Of a DNA stretch of 64,000 bases, positions 15,752-24,323 are shown piece by piece. The notes beneath the pieces are model-generated. The model ran no database searches. It had not been told where the DNA came from and saw only the letters and a program-made list of their open reading frames with translations. Both the position numbers and the translations under genes were made by a program. How positions within the stretch are numbered: the stretch's first letter is position 1; each line of letters starts with the position of its first letter. The stretch covers positions 248,001-312,000 of the forward strand of contig JAQUTY010000001.1 of the NCBI GenBank assembly GCA_028694155.1, read 5' to 3'. Source of the stretch: Eubacteriales bacterium (GTDB taxonomy: Bacteria > Bacillota > Clostridia > Christensenellales > CAG-138).

Positions 15752-16786
15752 ATGAAAAAGCAGCTTCCGTTTCCAATTTGGTTGCCCGTACTATTGGCGA
15801 TAATTGTCGTGGTTTTTTGTGTGTTGTTCTTCCTGCTGTTCAATTATGTCATCATGGCGGACTCCACGCCCAACAGCGCAGCCAATACCGCCGATGCGTC
15901 CACCCCCTCGCCTACCTGCGTGGATCTCTACCAATACTATGGCTGGACGGACACGGTAAATATCACCGTTTACAATCACAGCACAGAACAGATTGTCAGC
16001 ATGGGTCTTGAGGAATACATCTTGGGTGTAGTGGCGGCAGAGATGCCTGCAAGCTATTCGCTTGAGGCACTAAAAGCGCAGGCGGTCGCCTCACGCACCT
16101 ATGCGCTCTACAACATGGAGCATGGCGGCTCCTCCGCCCACCCCGATGCCGCAGTTTGCACCGCCTCCAACTGTTGTCAGGCGTATGCTGATGAGGCTCG
16201 TCTTATGGAACGCTGGGGTGCGGACTATGCAACAAATTACAACCGCATTGCGCAAGCGGTTATGTCTACCGCAGGTCAGACCATTTTATATGAAGGCGAG
16301 CTTATTGATGCGATGTATCATGCCTGCTCCGGCGGCGCAACCGAGGACTCGGAAAATGTCTATTCCAACGCAATTCCCTATCTGCGTGGCGTAAGCAGCC
16401 CCTTCGAGGAGCCGATGCGCGAACAGAACGTGTCATATTCCTATCAGGATTTAGTTGCCCTTTTGCAAAAGGAATATCCCGATTGCGGCATAACAGTGGA
16501 GAATGCTCGCTATGAGCTATACATCGATGAGCTTTACCCTTCGGGAAGAGTCGCCTACATCAACATTGGCTTTAATATCACCACGGGCAAGAAGTTTCGC
16601 AGCGCAGCAAATCTTGACAGCGCAATGTTCACCCTGGCGTGGACAGACGAGGGCGTCACCTTCTTGGTCAAGGGCTTCGGTCATGGCGTGGGGCTTAGTC
16701 AAAACGGTGCTAACGGCATGGGCATTCACGGCTCGACCTACCTTGAAATCCTCAATCACTACTACACAGGCGTCACAATAGGATAA
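15752..16786 (+). CDS. SpoIID/LytB domain protein (membrane-anchored)
   Basis: A 344-residue protein with an N-terminal membrane anchor (residues about 8-36), a Thr/Pro/Ser-rich linker and a SpoIID domain. Family blocks are MGLEEYILGVVAAEMPASY, LKAQAVASRTYAL, DAMYHACSGGATEDSENV and, at the end, GFGHGVGLSQNGANGMG. SpoIID cleaves denuded glycan strands as a lytic transglycosylase during engulfment; this paralogue lacks sporulation neighbours, so a general cell-wall role is equally possible. The ATG at 15752 begins the basic MKKQ anchor. It is monocistronic, facing the rubrerythrin gene. Confidence 0.9.
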   Translation: MKKQLPFPIWLPVLLAIIVVVFCVLFFLLFNYVIMADSTPNSAANTADASTPSPTCVDLYQYYGWTDTVNITVYNHSTEQIVSMGLEEYILGVVAAEMPASYSLEALKAQAVASRTYALYNMEHGGSSAHPDAAVCTASNCCQAYADEARLMERWGADYATNYNRIAQAVMSTAGQTILYEGELIDAMYHACSGGATEDSENVYSNAIPYLRGVSSPFEEPMREQNVSYSYQDLVALLQKEYPDCGITVENARYELYIDELYPSGRVAYINIGFNITTGKKFRSAANLDSAMFTLAWTDEGVTFLVKGFGHGVGLSQNGANGMGIHGSTYLEILNHYYTGVTIG

Positions 16787-16793
16787 CTATTTG

Positions 16794-16829
16794 CCAAAAA
16801 AGGTTAAGAGCCCCGAAATCGAGGCTCTT
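16794..16829 (-). terminator. Terminator after the rubrerythrin gene
   Basis: A 7-bp stem (AAGAGCC, 16806-16812, with 16823-16829) is followed on the minus strand by a six-T run at 16795-16800. It lies 24 bp after the rbr stop and just after the convergent SpoIID gene. Confidence 0.75.
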
Positions 16830-16852
16830 GTTGGATAATTGTTGTCTTATAA

Positions 16853-17389
16853 TCAATAGTTGTTTGCTCTGATTTTGAAAAATGCCTTGGGGTGGTCGCA
16901 TACAGGGCACTTTTCGGGTGCCTTCTTGCCAACGTGGATATGACCGCAGTTGGAGCATTCCCAAATCACGACGTCCTCACGAATGAATACCTCGTCCGTT
17001 TCAAGGTTCTTGATGAGCTTTCTGTAACGTTCCTCATGCTCCTTTTCAATCTTGGCGACCATCTCGAACAGCCCTGCAATCTTGGTGAAGCCCTCTTCAC
17101 GTGCTTCCTTGGCAAACTGGGCGTACATCTCAGTCCACTCGTAGTTCTCGCCGCCTGCAGCGTCCAACAGCGCGTCCATGGTGTTGGGCATGCCATCTCG
17201 GAGCAGCTTGAACCAAATTTTTGCATGCTCCTTCTCGTTATCGGCAGTCTCCAAAAAAATCTTTGAAATCTGCTCATAGCCTTCCTTCTTCGCCACGGAG
17301 GAATAGTAGGTATACTTGTTTCTCGCTTGCGACTCGCCCGCAAACGCCGCCATCAAATTGCTTTCAGTCCTGCTTCCTTTAAGTTCCAT
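16853..17389 (-). CDS. rbr: Rubrerythrin
   Basis: A 178-residue non-haem iron protein that reduces hydrogen peroxide in anaerobes. The N-terminal four-helix domain carries diiron ligands in [10 protein letters not shown] (Glu19), NEKEHAK (Glu52, His55) and [10 protein letters not shown]. The C-terminal rubredoxin-like domain has [20 protein letters not shown] with the two CxxC pairs that bind iron. Length is normal. It follows perR by 24 bp in the same operon, so peroxide stress very probably induces it by release of PerR. Confidence 0.97.
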   Translation of the reverse strand: MELKGSRTESNLMAAFAGESQARNKYTYYSSVAKKEGYEQISKIFLETADNEKEHAKIWFKLLRDGMPNTMDALLDAAGGENYEWTEMYAQFAKEAREEGFTKIAGLFEMVAKIEKEHEERYRKLIKNLETDEVFIREDVVIWECSNCGHIHVGKKAPEKCPVCDHPKAFFKIRANNY

Positions 17390-17413
17390 TTCATCTTCTC
17401 CTTTTGTTTTTGA

Positions 17414-17779
17414 TTAGTTTTTATTCATGCACTCAGAGCAAATGCCCTTAGCATTTATCTGATAAGATTGTATCTCCATTCCAGTCTGCTCACGAATCAG
17501 TCCAAGCAAATCATGGGTGGGCAAATCCACAAACTGACCGCATTGGATACACTCCATGTGGTCGTGTTTGCTGGTGGTCTTGTCGTAACGATCGGCACCA
17601 TCGGGCGTGCGAATATGCAGTATCTCGCCTGCGTCCTCCATGAGCTTTAGATTGCGATACACCGTGCCCATTGCAAGTGACGGATAACGCTTCTTTGCAC
17701 GCAGGTATATCTCCTCAGCACTCAGATGCTCAGGTGAGCCAATAATTACATCATAAATTGTTTTCCTTTGGTTGGTCAT
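17414..17779 (-). CDS. perR: Fur family peroxide-responsive repressor, PerR-like
   Basis: A 121-residue Fur-family regulator. The winged helix includes LAMGTVYRNLKLMEDAGEI. Structural zinc would be bound by CIQCG and by CSEC at the C-terminus. The regulatory metal ligands match the PerR pattern: His in HLSAEEIY, Asp in RYDKTT, two His in KHDHMEC and Asp in QFVDLPT (family positions 37, 85, 91, 93 and 104). The N-terminus is about 20 residues shorter than the Bacillus protein. GGAGAG precedes the ATG. A palindromic box lies just upstream, and rbr follows. Confidence 0.9.
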   Translation of the reverse strand: MTNQRKTIYDVIIGSPEHLSAEEIYLRAKKRYPSLAMGTVYRNLKLMEDAGEILHIRTPDGADRYDKTTSKHDHMECIQCGQFVDLPTHDLLGLIREQTGMEIQSYQINAKGICSECMNKN

Positions 17780-17790
17780 AATCTCTCCGA

Positions 17791-17807
17791 TTAGGAATTA
17801 TTCTTAA
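17791..17807. promoter_or_regulatory. PerR box upstream of perR-rbr
   Basis: TTAGGAATTATTCTTAA is an 8-1-8 palindrome with one mismatch, lying 12 bp before the perR start codon. It closely resembles the TTATAATnATTATAA consensus for PerR. This implies autoregulation of the perR-rbr operon. Confidence 0.7.
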
Positions 17808-17814
17808 TCTTAAA

Positions 17815-20052
17815 TTAACATATCTTTTGCATTTTGTCAACAGCTTTTTTGAGCAAAAACAGTAACAGCGGAGCCAATGCGGTCAGCCCTACGATGATTG
17901 GCAGGGTGCGCAAGGTGGGTAGCTGAATCTCCAACAGGTTAGGAAGCAGCAGCAGCGAATCCAGCATCAGAACTGTCATGGCGGTCATCAGGGCGGCACG
18001 CAGCTTGTTAAATGGGAGGCAACAGCGCAGAAGAACGGCAAGTCCAACGGTAGTTGTCAGATATATCACGATGGTCTGCACCTCAATCTCGGAAAAGCCC
18101 CATGCGGTAAGCACGAATTGTGCCGCAAGCACATAGATGAGATTGACAAGTGCGCCGGGCAACGCTTCCGAAACGACATCGCGAATAAAGTGACCTGAAA
18201 AGCGCAGGTTGTTTGGCTCTAATGCGAGGAAAAATGCAGGTATTCCGACCGTGAACATACCAATCACCGTCCATTGAATATTGACATAGGGATATTGAAC
18301 ACGAAAGATGAGCATCACAAGAGCAATGAGGAAAGAATAGATGCTCTTTTTTAGGAAGAGCTGGCTTGAACGCTTGATGTTGTTCACAATTCGCCGACCC
18401 TCAAGCAATATTCTCGGCAACGTGGAAAAATCGTTGTCCATAAGAACAAGCTGCGAAACCTGCTTTGGCGCATCTGCTCCGGCAGCCATCGAAATGGCAC
18501 ATTCCGCCTGTTTTAAGGCAGGTAAATCGTTTACGCCATCGCCAACCATAGCTACATAGCGTCCCGTTTTCTGCATGGCGGTGATTATCATTGCCTTCTT
18601 GTCGGGCGTTACTCGTGCAAAGAGCAGCCCACGCTTGACCGCCTCGCAAAAATCGTTTTGGGTGTCGAGCTTAGTGCAGTCCTGAACCTCACCCTCCAGC
18701 CCCAGCGTATCCGCCACAGCCTGAACGGTCTTTTCGTGATCACCCGATATAAGCGATATGCTCACGCCCTCATTTTGGAAATATGCAAGCGTGTCCGGAA
18801 CGGTGCTGCGTATCGTGTCCGTCAGCTCAAGCAGAGCAAGCGGTTGCTCGTCCCTTGCAAATAAAAGAACTCGTGAGCCGGTGATTGCAATGGCATCAAT
18901 AGTGGACTTTAGCCAATCGGGACAGCAGGTCAGCACCCAATCCGGTGCGCCCAGAACGTATTTTCCGTCGTCGAACTCCATTTGCGTGCATTTTCGTGCC
19001 GATGAGAAGGGAGTGATTGACAGCGGCTCCTTTGTGACCTCGCAGTTGAAATGCTCGGCAAGTGCCTTGGCGGTCACGTTGTCCTTGGGCATTGCAAGCA
19101 CGAAGTTGCATAGCATATCCTGTGTGCTTTGCTCCAGTTTAACCAGTGTCTGTCCGTTAATAGAGCTTGCCGCTTTGACATCCAGATTGCCGTCCGTAAG
19201 CGTCCCTGTTTTGTCAACGCAGAGAACGTCCACACGAGACAGAGCCTCGATGCAGTACAAATCCCGTGCCAGTGCGCCTTTTTTTGACAAGCGAATGACG
19301 CCTACCGCCAGTGAAACGCTTGCAAGCAGCATCAATCCTATGGGCATGACTGAAAGCATGGCGGCGGAAGAATGGACGATGGCATCATGTATGCCAAACG
19401 CATTATACTCCATGATGGTCAAGAGCGCACCAATGGGTATGATTGACACTCCTGTGACGATGGCGATGCGCCTAAGGTCCCGCATGAGGCGTGACTTTGG
19501 TGCCTTGTATTGCTTGACCGCCTGTTCAATTCGGCGCAGGTAGCAGTCTGTGCCAACGCACTCGGCGGAAGCATAGCAACGCCCTGAGATAATGATACTG
19601 CCTGCCATCAGCAGCTCGCCCTTCTCGCGAATGACCGGCACGCTCTCGCCCGTAAGCAGCGATTCGTTGACCTCAACTGCGCCCGAAATGATTCTGCAGT
19701 CTACCGCTACCTGTTTGCCGCCTTGAAAACGGCAGCGGTCATGGCACTGAACCTTGTCGGCAGCTACCTCAACGAACTCGCCGTCAATCTCAACCTCAAC
19801 CTTAGGCTCAATCTTCAACGACAGCTTTTCGATGGTATGCTTGGCTCGGCATTCCTGAAAAACACCGATTACAATATTGCAAAATACTGTGCCCAGATAT
19901 AAAAGGTTCTTGTATGAACCGACCCAGATGAGTGGCACAGCGATGAGAAAGCAGATTAAATTGAAGACCGTGAACACGTTCTTTACGACAATGCCGCCAT
20001 AGGACATGGCAAGCATGGATTTTTCATGGTCTTTGTTGCGCTTGAACTTCAT
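17815..20052 (-). CDS. P-type cation-transporting ATPase (HAD-IC family)
   Basis: A 745-residue membrane pump. The actuator motif TGES is at 134-137, phosphorylation site DKTGT at 280-284, and the hinge GDGVND lies in MVGDGVNDLPALKQ. There are two N-terminal helices before the actuator, a pair before the P-domain, and a C-terminal set of about six. No heavy-metal-binding N-terminal domain is present, and the M4 motif is PIGL (237-240) rather than CPC or the PEGL of Ca/Mg pumps. Cation specificity is therefore open. It has its own promoter; GAGG precedes the ATG. Confidence 0.92.
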   Translation of the reverse strand: MKFKRNKDHEKSMLAMSYGGIVVKNVFTVFNLICFLIAVPLIWVGSYKNLLYLGTVFCNIVIGVFQECRAKHTIEKLSLKIEPKVEVEIDGEFVEVAADKVQCHDRCRFQGGKQVAVDCRIISGAVEVNESLLTGESVPVIREKGELLMAGSIIISGRCYASAECVGTDCYLRRIEQAVKQYKAPKSRLMRDLRRIAIVTGVSIIPIGALLTIMEYNAFGIHDAIVHSSAAMLSVMPIGLMLLASVSLAVGVIRLSKKGALARDLYCIEALSRVDVLCVDKTGTLTDGNLDVKAASSINGQTLVKLEQSTQDMLCNFVLAMPKDNVTAKALAEHFNCEVTKEPLSITPFSSARKCTQMEFDDGKYVLGAPDWVLTCCPDWLKSTIDAIAITGSRVLLFARDEQPLALLELTDTIRSTVPDTLAYFQNEGVSISLISGDHEKTVQAVADTLGLEGEVQDCTKLDTQNDFCEAVKRGLLFARVTPDKKAMIITAMQKTGRYVAMVGDGVNDLPALKQAECAISMAAGADAPKQVSQLVLMDNDFSTLPRILLEGRRIVNNIKRSSQLFLKKSIYSFLIALVMLIFRVQYPYVNIQWTVIGMFTVGIPAFFLALEPNNLRFSGHFIRDVVSEALPGALVNLIYVLAAQFVLTAWGFSEIEVQTIVIYLTTTVGLAVLLRCCLPFNKLRAALMTAMTVLMLDSLLLLPNLLEIQLPTLRTLPIIVGLTALAPLLLFLLKKAVDKMQKIC

Positions 20053-20077
20053 TCCCGTTCCTCAACTCCTTCACAAA

Positions 20078-20106
20078 TTTATACCACGAACCGAGTTTTC
20101 CGTCAA
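20078..20106 (-). promoter_or_regulatory. Predicted promoter of the P-type ATPase gene
   Basis: On the minus strand TTGACG (20101-20106) is followed after 17 bp by TATAAA (20078-20083), with an upstream TGG that could act as an extended -10. Confidence 0.6.
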
Positions 20107-20172
20107 TGACTCCTCTGTAAATCTAGCTTAGTGTTTGCACCTGAACGTTTTGATATGTATTTTGTAAATTGA

Positions 20173-20325
20173 AAGCGGTTGATGCCCGGCAAAACAGCCA
20201 TACAACCGCAAAAAGGTTCGAACCCTTAATGACAAGCTAGGGCGAACTGAGTTCGCCCGTTGTGTGTTTTGCCGAAAAGAAAATCCGATATTTCTTATGT
20301 TGCCGTGCGTTCATGGCAACAACTC
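20173..20325. repeat. Chain of short inverted repeats in intergenic DNA
   Basis: Four palindromic units occur in about 150 bp: GCGGTTG with its complement (about 20173-20204), GGTTCGAACC (near 20215), GGGCGAACT-1-AGTTCGCCC (20240-20258) and GTTGCC/GGCAAC (about 20303-20325). The AAAAAGGTTCGAA part is shared with the element at 30.6 kb. It lies between the TetR stop and the ATPase promoter and may include the TetR terminator. Confidence 0.6.
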
Positions 20326-20328
20326 CGT

Positions 20329-20871
20329 TCAAAAGTTGGATTCGATTATTCCAATCAGAATCCGTGCGATGTCTTCGGGCTTTTCGCGCTCGTCCTTGTT
20401 GAGCCATGTGCGAATGACCTGATATGCCCCGTATGTCATATAGCCGTACAGATATTCCCCAAATTCAAGGGTAAATTCCCTGCCCGAACCGTTCTTTACG
20501 GCATCTTTTAGTGCAGTCATGGAAAAAAGTTTTTCGGGAAACTCAGGATCGACATTGTTGTTTACAAGAAGTCGAGCCAGCTTCAAATTTGCGTCAAGGT
20601 ATCTGCAAGCATCTTCAATGACCAGCTCTCGCCTGTCGGGATACTTCGTCAAGGCTTCCCCAATCAATGCCAGCGTGTCATTCTCCATATCGGCAAGCAA
20701 CTCGAATTGACTTCCATAATACTTGTAGAATGTAGTTCTGTTCACGTCCGCCGCCTCGCACAGCTCGCGAATGGATATGTGATAAATATCCTTCCTTTCC
20801 AGCAAATCTATCAGTGCGTCCTTTAGCATCTTTTTTGTCAGTTTAATTCTGCGGTCCTCATTTAGTAACAT
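20329..20871 (-). CDS. TetR/AcrR family transcriptional regulator
   Basis: A 180-residue repressor. The N-terminal helix-turn-helix includes HISIRELCEAADVNRTTFYKYYGSQ, typical of TetR. The remaining all-helical C-terminal domain would bind a ligand. I chose the ATG at 20871, which has GAGGGGG at about 8 nt; the open frame extends 18 codons further. It is divergent from the MMPL exporter gene and very probably represses it through the large inverted repeat at 20940-20986. Confidence 0.9.
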   Translation of the reverse strand: MLLNEDRRIKLTKKMLKDALIDLLERKDIYHISIRELCEAADVNRTTFYKYYGSQFELLADMENDTLALIGEALTKYPDRRELVIEDACRYLDANLKLARLLVNNNVDPEFPEKLFSMTALKDAVKNGSGREFTLEFGEYLYGYMTYGAYQVIRTWLNKDEREKPEDIARILIGIIESNF

Positions 20872-20939
20872 TCCCTCTGCCCCCTCTGATGAACAAAAAT
20901 GAACTTTTCGATTTATAGTCAACATAAAACCACTTGATT

Positions 20940-20986
20940 GTTGACAATTAAACCGTTGTCATAAATCAGTCGGTTGTAATGTCAAC
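20940..20986. promoter_or_regulatory. Candidate TetR operator between regulator and exporter
   Basis: Two 16-bp arms (GTTGACAATTAAACCG at 20940-20955 and the imperfect complement at 20971-20986, 13 of 16 matching) surround a 15-bp centre. The right arm overlaps the predicted -35 box of the MMPL promoter, a good position for repression. Confidence 0.55.
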
Positions 20987-21002
20987 ACTTGTCTTGTAGA
21001 AT
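20974..21002 (+). promoter_or_regulatory. Predicted promoter of the MMPL exporter gene
   Basis: TTGTAA (20974-20979) is followed after 17 bp by TAGAAT (20997-21002), leaving a leader of about 43 nt. The -35 lies within the candidate TetR operator. Confidence 0.5.
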
Positions 21003-21051
21003 AATATCACTAACTAAAATAGTTGTCAAGTGCTATCAAGGAGGTAGTGAT

Positions 21052-23502
21052 ATGGTCAAAAACCTGAGCAATTTTCTTGTTGAAAGACGCTATATTATTG
21101 GAGTTGTGATGCTGGTACTGACCGTATTGTGTGCGTTTGGGGCAGCCAAGGTCGAGACAAATACCGATATGACCAAATACCTTTCAAGCGACTCTCAGAT
21201 GAGTCAGGGACTTGAAATAATTGAGTCCGATTTTCCAAAAACCTCGGAGCAAAGCGGCATTCGGGTCATGTTCGATGACCTGACACAGGTGCAAAAAGAC
21301 GAGGTGTTTGCCTCGCTCCAAAGAATCGATGGCGTTGACAGCGTGGAATACTCTGCAAACAGCGCAGATTACAACAAGGATAATCACACCCTGTTCATTG
21401 TCAAAACATCTTTTGACTACGGCTCAAAAGAGGAATTGTCGATAGAGGCTGCAATAGAAAGTAACTATTCGAACTATTCGATGGTCTATCAAAACAATGG
21501 AATTGTTCAGACAGAAGTCCCGCTATGGCTTCTGCTTACCGCTTTGGGCTTGTTGCTTGCAATTTTACTTGCAGTGGGCAGATCATGGCTTGAGCCGTTT
21601 CTGTTTCTTGCGGTTACCGGAATTGCCGTTGTAATCAATTTGGGTACCAACCTAATTTTGGGTTATGTGTCAGCACTTACAATGTCTATCGCCCCCATCT
21701 TGCAGCTTGTGCTGTCTATGGATTATTCCATAATGCTGATGAGCCGCTACCGTGAGGAGCGTCAAAAGACCAATGACAAAAAGCAAGCTATGAAGGCTGC
21801 CCTTGCGGGTTCATTTTCATCCATCATGTCAAGCTCGCTCACCACCGTTGTAGGGCTTGCAGTATTGGCTGTTCTCAGCTTCAAGATGGGGCCTGAAATC
21901 GGCATCGTGCTTGCAAAGGGTGTTCTGATAAGTATGCTCTGCGTTCTTACGCTGCTGCCTGCGCTCATCTTGCTGTGCGACAAGGGAATTGAAAAAACCG
22001 CAAAAAAGACTCTGCCTTTATACATGGCGTGGCTGGGCAGATTCGGTCATGGTGCCAGAAAAATAATCCCCATACTGTTTGCTCTTATGCTCATAGGAAC
22101 GGGCATCTTGCAGAGCTTCACCCCCATTGACTTTTCAGAAGGCAACGAGGACATCATGGCGGACGTTTTTCCTAGGGATAACACGACTGTTCTTGTGTAT
22201 GATAACAGGGACGAGGGGAGCATCGACCTGCTGCTGTCCTCACTTGACGGAAACGAGCATATCAAAAGCATCACCGCCTATTCAAACACTCTTGCAAAGA
22301 AATACAATTCAGAAGAAATGGCGGAAGTTGCAGCGCAGATGGGCGGTATAACTCTTGACAGCACCGTTTTAGAGATGCTGTACTACAAGAGCTTCGATGG
22401 TGAGCTTCACCCAATGACGCTTGCGGCGTTTTCGGAGAGTCTCCAGAAAATATCGGTCAATCCAACGCTTCAAAAATATCTTGGTGAAGGTATGGCGGCG
22501 GCAGCAGGGCAGCTAGGCACGATAGAGACGTTGGTCGAGCCCTCCGCATTGACGGCACTTTATTCGCCCGATGAGCTTTGTGCGCTGCTTTTGCGGCTTG
22601 ATTGCAAGGTGACAGCGGAACAGATGAGCGTTTTGTACCTGTTCGCTTCATCGCAGACGGAATATGATGCAACGTGGAAGATGACCGTTTCTCAATTATT
22701 CGAACAGCTTTCAGACCCGATTATCTCCAATATGCTCGATGAAAACGCCCTAGCCTCGCTTGATGAGCTTCGCACTCAGCTTGACGATGCAGCCCGTCAG
22801 CTCAAGGGCGAAACCTATTCACGGTTGATAATTGTAACCGACCTTCCTGTTGAGTCCGAAAATACCGAGCAGTTTTACCGCAGTCTTGACGCTGCTAGGG
22901 TCGATTATCTTTCACAGAAATCCTATCTTGTAGGTTCTTCTGCGATGGTCTATGAGCTGCAAAGCGACTTTTCAAAGGAGTATCTTATAATCACGCTCAT
23001 CACCGCAGCGGTAATCTTCCTTGTCGTTGCCATCACCTTCCGTTCGCTGTGGGTGCCGTTGGTGCTTGTGCTGCTTGTACAAGGGAGCGTGTTTGTCACC
23101 GTGTCGGCTATTGGCATTGTGGGCAACAGTATGTACTACCTTGCCCTGCTTATCGTGCAAAGCATACTGATGGGAGCCACCATAGACTACGCCATTGTGC
23201 TGACAGGCTATTATCGTGAGTATCGGACGGCTATGGGCATAAAGGACGCCCTTGCTGCGGCTCTTCATAGCTCGGCGCACACTATCCTTACTTCAGGCTC
23301 CATTCTCGTGCTTGTCACGGCAGTTCTTGGCATATTTACCGTGCAGCTCACTTCCCAAGTGCTTACGACCATCTCCATTGGCGCACTCACCTCGATATTG
23401 CTGATTATGTTCGTCCTGCCCAGCATCTTGGCAATGTTTGATAGAGGGATAGCAAAAAACGTGCGTTTGGGCAAGTCTTATGCAAACAGGGACGAAGAAT
23501 AA
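21052..23502 (+). CDS. MMPL/RND family transporter
   Basis: An 816-residue exporter of the MMPL branch of the RND superfamily, driven by proton motive force. It has the duplicated layout: one N-terminal helix, a large outer loop (residues about 35-150), a helix bundle with the sterol-sensing-like core LSMDYSIMLMSRYREERQ, a second outer loop (about 370-640), then a second bundle with GATIDYAIVLTGYYREYR. The acidic residues in the DYS and DYA motifs are the likely proton relay. The start at 21052 has AAGGAGG. It is divergent from a TetR gene, suggesting inducible export of a lipid, drug or envelope component. Confidence 0.93.
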   Translation: MVKNLSNFLVERRYIIGVVMLVLTVLCAFGAAKVETNTDMTKYLSSDSQMSQGLEIIESDFPKTSEQSGIRVMFDDLTQVQKDEVFASLQRIDGVDSVEYSANSADYNKDNHTLFIVKTSFDYGSKEELSIEAAIESNYSNYSMVYQNNGIVQTEVPLWLLLTALGLLLAILLAVGRSWLEPFLFLAVTGIAVVINLGTNLILGYVSALTMSIAPILQLVLSMDYSIMLMSRYREERQKTNDKKQAMKAALAGSFSSIMSSSLTTVVGLAVLAVLSFKMGPEIGIVLAKGVLISMLCVLTLLPALILLCDKGIEKTAKKTLPLYMAWLGRFGHGARKIIPILFALMLIGTGILQSFTPIDFSEGNEDIMADVFPRDNTTVLVYDNRDEGSIDLLLSSLDGNEHIKSITAYSNTLAKKYNSEEMAEVAAQMGGITLDSTVLEMLYYKSFDGELHPMTLAAFSESLQKISVNPTLQKYLGEGMAAAAGQLGTIETLVEPSALTALYSPDELCALLLRLDCKVTAEQMSVLYLFASSQTEYDATWKMTVSQLFEQLSDPIISNMLDENALASLDELRTQLDDAARQLKGETYSRLIIVTDLPVESENTEQFYRSLDAARVDYLSQKSYLVGSSAMVYELQSDFSKEYLIITLITAAVIFLVVAITFRSLWVPLVLVLLVQGSVFVTVSAIGIVGNSMYYLALLIVQSILMGATIDYAIVLTGYYREYRTAMGIKDALAAALHSSAHTILTSGSILVLVTAVLGIFTVQLTSQVLTTISIGALTSILLIMFVLPSILAMFDRGIAKNVRLGKSYANRDEE

Positions 23503-23507
23503 AAGTG

Positions 23508-23536
23508 TTGCTCTTGACGTTCACCTTTGATATAAT
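23508..23536 (+). promoter_or_regulatory. Predicted promoter of the pyrH operon
   Basis: TTGCTC (23508-23513) is followed after 17 bp by a perfect TATAAT (23531-23536), with about 33 nt of leader before pyrH. Confidence 0.6.
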
Positions 23537-23576
23537 GTTATGAGTGAATTTGTAACTTGAATCGAGGAGGAACGGC

Positions 23577-24263
23577 ATGTACAAGCGGATTCTATTAAAG
23601 ATAAGCGGCGAGGTGCTGAGCAACGACGGGCAGCCGGTATGTATTCCTGCACTTAATAAAACTGCAAAGGATATCAAGGCGTTGCGTGACCGTGGCGTTG
23701 AGATAGGAATTGTGATTGGCGGCGGAAACATCATGCGTGGAAGAAACGCAGGCGAGCTTGACCGCAATCGCATGGATAACATGGGAATGTTGGCTACCGC
23801 CATCAACTCACTTGCCTTGCAGGAGGCTCTTCGTCTTGAAAATGTGCCCAGCGTGGTTTTCTCCGCCATTGAGATGCAGCGTTTCTGCGAAACCTTCTCC
23901 GCCCGTGCTGCCGTTGAGGCTCTAAACTTGGGCAAGATCGTCATTTTCGCCTGTGGAACGGGTTGTCCCTTCTTCTCCACCGATACCGCCGCTGCTTTAA
24001 GAGCTGCCGAGATTGGCGCAGATGCGCTTCTGCTTGCAAAGAGCATTGATGCTGTCTACTCTGCCGACCCCAATACAGACCCATCTGCTGTGCGGTATGA
24101 GCGCATCAGCTACGATCGTGTTATTTCGGAGAACTTGCAGGCAACCGATTTGACAGCCATCACGCTTTGCAAGGAGCAGCACATTGCAATTAAGCTGTTC
24201 GCACTTGACAAAATTCTTGACGCTGTTGACGGCGTGAAAACGGGCACGATAATTTCATATTAA
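23577..24263 (+). CDS. pyrH: Uridylate kinase
   Basis: A 228-residue UMP kinase that makes UDP for RNA and envelope precursor synthesis. It opens with KRILLKISGEVLS, the amino-acid-kinase phosphate loop, then IGIVIGGGNIMRGR, DNMGMLATAINSLALQ, and FACGTGCPFFSTDTAAALRA, all characteristic of bacterial PyrH. It is slightly shorter than the usual 235-240 residues. GAGGAGG precedes the ATG. It heads the conserved operon with frr, uppS, cdsA, dxr, rseP and ispG. rpsB and tsf, which usually precede it, are on the other strand at 35-36 kb. Confidence 0.97.
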   Translation: MYKRILLKISGEVLSNDGQPVCIPALNKTAKDIKALRDRGVEIGIVIGGGNIMRGRNAGELDRNRMDNMGMLATAINSLALQEALRLENVPSVVFSAIEMQRFCETFSARAAVEALNLGKIVIFACGTGCPFFSTDTAAALRAAEIGADALLLAKSIDAVYSADPNTDPSAVRYERISYDRVISENLQATDLTAITLCKEQHIAIKLFALDKILDAVDGVKTGTIISY

Positions 24264-24323
24264 AAGGCACTTGAACAAACAAGCAAACTTTGGTAATATG
24301 ATTGAAAGCAAGGAGGATTGAAT

